This document shows, piece by piece, positions 4,689 through 6,712 of a DNA stretch of 6,712 nt. Position 1 is the first letter of the stretch; the number at the start of each line of letters is the position of its first letter. The stretch is taken from positions 1 through 6,712 of the forward strand of contig JAVEEO010000360.1 in assembly GCA_030840415.1 (NCBI GenBank), written 5' to 3'. This stretch comes from Pseudonocardiales bacterium. Its GTDB lineage: Bacteria > Actinomycetota > Actinomycetes > Mycobacteriales > Jatrophihabitantaceae. The translations under genes and the position numbers were made by a program. Below the pieces are notes generated by a model. The model made no database searches. It worked only from the letters and a program-made list of their open reading frames with translations, and was not told the origin of the DNA.

Positions 4689-6712
4689 CTAGTCCGTCGT
4701 GGACAGCAGGGACCGGGCGGCCTGCAGGATGGTGGCCTCGTCCAGGAGCACCGCGCGAGCCGCGTCGCCGAGCGGGATGAAGCTGTCGGCACTGGTCACC
4801 CGCTTGATCGGGCCGCGGAAGCCGCCGTCCACGAGCGCGGTGACGATGCCCTCGGACACCCCGCCGGAGCGCCGGGTCTCGTCGACCACCAGTACCTGGC
4901 CGCTGCTGGCCGCCTCGCGCAGCATGTCCTTGACCGGCAACGGTGACAGCCAGCGCAGATCCAGCACGGCAGTGGAAACCCCTTCGCCGGCAAGGGTGTT
5001 GGCGACCCGCAGGCTCATCGGCAGGCCGTTGCCGAAGGTCAGGATGGACAGGTCCGCGGCGTTCGCGCCGTGCGACGGCACGCCGCCGGCGGCCTCCACC
5101 AGCCAGCGCCGGGCCCGCCCGATCGGGACGTGCTCGTCGGCCCAGCGCTGCGGGCCGGCGTACTCGGCCAGCCAGCCGCCGTCCCCTGCCACCTGTAGAT
5201 CCCGTTGGTGGTAAAGGGCAATCGGCTCCAGGAAGACGCTGACGGTGCCGTCGGCGGCGGCCGCCGCCAGCAGGGTGCGCAGCATCGCCGGCGCGTCGCG
5301 GGGATGTGCCGGAACGCCTACCACCACCCCCGGGAGGTCGCGCAGCACCGCGACCGAGTTGTCGTTGTGGAAATGGCCGCCGAACCCCTTCTGGTAGCCC
5401 AGGCCGGCGATCCGCACCACCATCGGATTGCGGTACTGGCCCTGGGAGAAGAACTGCAGGGTGGCGGCCTCGCCGCGCAGCTGGTCCTCGGCGTTGTGCA
5501 GGTAGGCCAGGTACTGGATCTCCGGAATCGGCAGGAAGTTGGCCAGCGCCGCGCCCAGTCCCACCCCGAGGATGGCCTGCTCGTCCAGGATCGTGTCGAA
5601 CACCCGGGCGCCGCCGAAGCTCTTGCGCAGCCCGCGGGTCAACCCGTACACGCCGCCCTTGACCGCCACGTCCTCGCCGAACACCATCGCCTGCGGGCGC
5701 CGGGCCAGCTCGTCGTGCAACGCCCGGTTGATCGACTGGGCCAGGGTGAGCGGCCCCTCGTCCTCGGGTAGCCGGCCGCCGAACACCGCGGCCCGGTCGG
5801 CCTCCCCGGGGGCAGCCACCACCCCGGCCACCCGTTCGGAATTGCGCGGGGCCAGCGGCGCCATCACCTGCTCGGCGGTGGCCAGCTGCGGCTCGGCCAT
5901 CAGCCGCACCGCCGTCTCCCGGACCCGCTCGCCGATCACCTGGTACCGCTGCGCCAGTTCCTCACCGTCGGCGAAGCCGGCCGCCGCCAGCAGGCCGGCG
6001 GTGACCAGCAACGGGTCGCGGGCGTAGTCGGCTGCGATCTCGGCCGGCGTCCGGTAGGCCACCTCGGCGTCGGAGCCCGCGTGCCCGAGGAACCGCACGG
6101 TCCGCAGGTGCAGGAAGGCCGGCTTGCGCTTGGTCCGAACGAAGTCCACCGCTTGCCGCGCCGCGTCGTAGACGTCGGCGAGGTCGCAGCCGTCCACCGC
6201 CAGGTAGCGCAGCCCGGGCCGGGCCGCGAACCGCTCGGTGATCCAGCCGGACGGGGTCCGGGTGCTGATGCCCAGGCCGTTGTCCTCGCACACCATCAGC
6301 AACGGCACCGGCAGGCCCTGATAGACCGTGTTGGACGCGCTGTTGACCGCGCCCACCAACGTGGAGTGGTTCACCGAGGCGTCGCCGAAGCTGGTCACCA
6401 CGATCGAGTCCGGCGCCCACGGGGTGCGCACCCCGGCCCGGCGCGCCCGGCCCAGCGCGAAGGCCAGTCCCACCGCCCGCGGCAGGTGCGAGGCGATCGT
6501 GGAAGTCTGCGGGATGACGGCCAGGTCGGCGTTGCCGAAGACCTTGTGCCGGCCGCCGGCGATCGGCTCGGTGGTGGCCGCCGCGACGCCGGCCAGGATG
6601 TCGCGGACCGGGTCATGGCCGGGCAACTGCCGCGACCGGGCGCAGTAGAAGCCCCCCGAGCGGTAGTGCAGCAGCGCCGGGTCGTCCGGGCGCAGCGCGG
6701 CGGCGACGGCCG
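4689..6712 (-). CDS. Fused E1 alpha/beta 2-oxoacid dehydrogenase (thiamine diphosphate-dependent), N-terminus cut
   Basis: The frame is open to the right window edge (last full codon at 6708-6710), giving 673 visible residues. Homology-like sequence LLHYRSGGFYCARSRQ lies before the TTG at 6626, so that TTG is not the start; perhaps 50-80 N-terminal residues are missing. The first half is E1-alpha: GGRHKVFG, the TPP/magnesium motif SFGDASVNHSTL (base ~6386 for GD) through CEDNGLGIS, and the loop RFLGHAGSDAEVAYR. After a variable linker comes E1-beta: MVFGEDVAVKGGVYGLTRGL, RVFDTILDEQAILGVGLGAA, EIQYLAYLHNAEDQL, and a transketolase C-terminal domain with VLDLRWLSPLP and VVDETRRSGG. E1 decarboxylates a 2-oxoacid and passes the acyl group to a lipoyl E2. 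Pyruvate and branched-chain 2-oxoacids are both possible substrates; no E2 or E3 gene is in view. It heads the operon visible here, with the GNAT gene next. Confidence 0.92.
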   Translation of the reverse strand, partial: AVAAALRPDDPALLHYRSGGFYCARSRQLPGHDPVRDILAGVAAATTEPIAGGRHKVFGNADLAVIPQTSTIASHLPRAVGLAFALGRARRAGVRTPWAPDSIVVTSFGDASVNHSTLVGAVNSASNTVYQGLPVPLLMVCEDNGLGISTRTPSGWITERFAARPGLRYLAVDGCDLADVYDAARQAVDFVRTKRKPAFLHLRTVRFLGHAGSDAEVAYRTPAEIAADYARDPLLVTAGLLAAAGFADGEELAQRYQVIGERVRETAVRLMAEPQLATAEQVMAPLAPRNSERVAGVVAAPGEADRAAVFGGRLPEDEGPLTLAQSINRALHDELARRPQAMVFGEDVAVKGGVYGLTRGLRKSFGGARVFDTILDEQAILGVGLGAALANFLPIPEIQYLAYLHNAEDQLRGEAATLQFFSQGQYRNPMVVRIAGLGYQKGFGGHFHNDNSVAVLRDLPGVVVGVPAHPRDAPAMLRTLLAAAAADGTVSVFLEPIALYHQRDLQVAGDGGWLAEYAGPQRWADEHVPIGRARRWLVEAAGGVPSHGANAADLSILTFGNGLPMSLRVANTLAGEGVSTAVLDLRWLSPLPVKDMLREAASSGQVLVVDETRRSGGVSEGIVTALVDGGFRGPIKRVTSADSFIPLGDAARAVLLDEATILQAARSLLSTTD

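Noticed and set aside
5205..5771. Plus-strand open frame inside the E1 gene
   Set aside because: It mirrors the E1-beta region with no recognisable domain; the minus-strand frame has clear family motifs throughout.

Overview
The window is chromosomal DNA of a high-GC Gram-positive bacterium (Actinomycetota). Evidence: a counted sample inside the large dehydrogenase gene (5101-5160) is 50/60 G+C, codons strongly prefer G or C in the third position, and the gene families are typical of the phylum: a DrrA/DrrB-type ABC exporter, a TIGR00027-type SAM-dependent methyltransferase, a secreted CAP protein with a GWA-DPD tail domain, and a fused E1 2-oxoacid dehydrogenase. Order or genus cannot be fixed from this sequence; Mycobacteriales or Frankiales-like lineages would fit.

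Left part (1-2180, plus strand): the 3' end of an ABC exporter ATPase overlaps its DrrB-like permease by an ATGA junction. A ~185-base gap with a short direct repeat follows, then a secreted CAP-superfamily protein. That gene ends directly at a strong imperfect hairpin. Facing it on the minus strand is a 54-residue acidic protein whose stop codon lies inside the same hairpin.

Middle (2340-3268): the small acidic gene and a SAM-dependent O-methyltransferase-like gene diverge from a 52-base gap.

Right part (3269-6712, minus strand): in transcription order there is a fused E1 alpha/beta 2-oxoacid dehydrogenase, cut by the window's right edge; a GNAT acetyltransferase starting two bases after its stop codon; and then a lower-GC stretch (55-57% G+C in three counted 60-base samples) holding a membrane protein gene broken by a -1 frameshift. 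Adding one base in a short T run restores one reading frame of about 194 residues. This broken gene, in base composition unlike its neighbours, is the most unusual part of the window. Nothing here is clearly a new multi-gene system; the genes look like mostly independent small operons.
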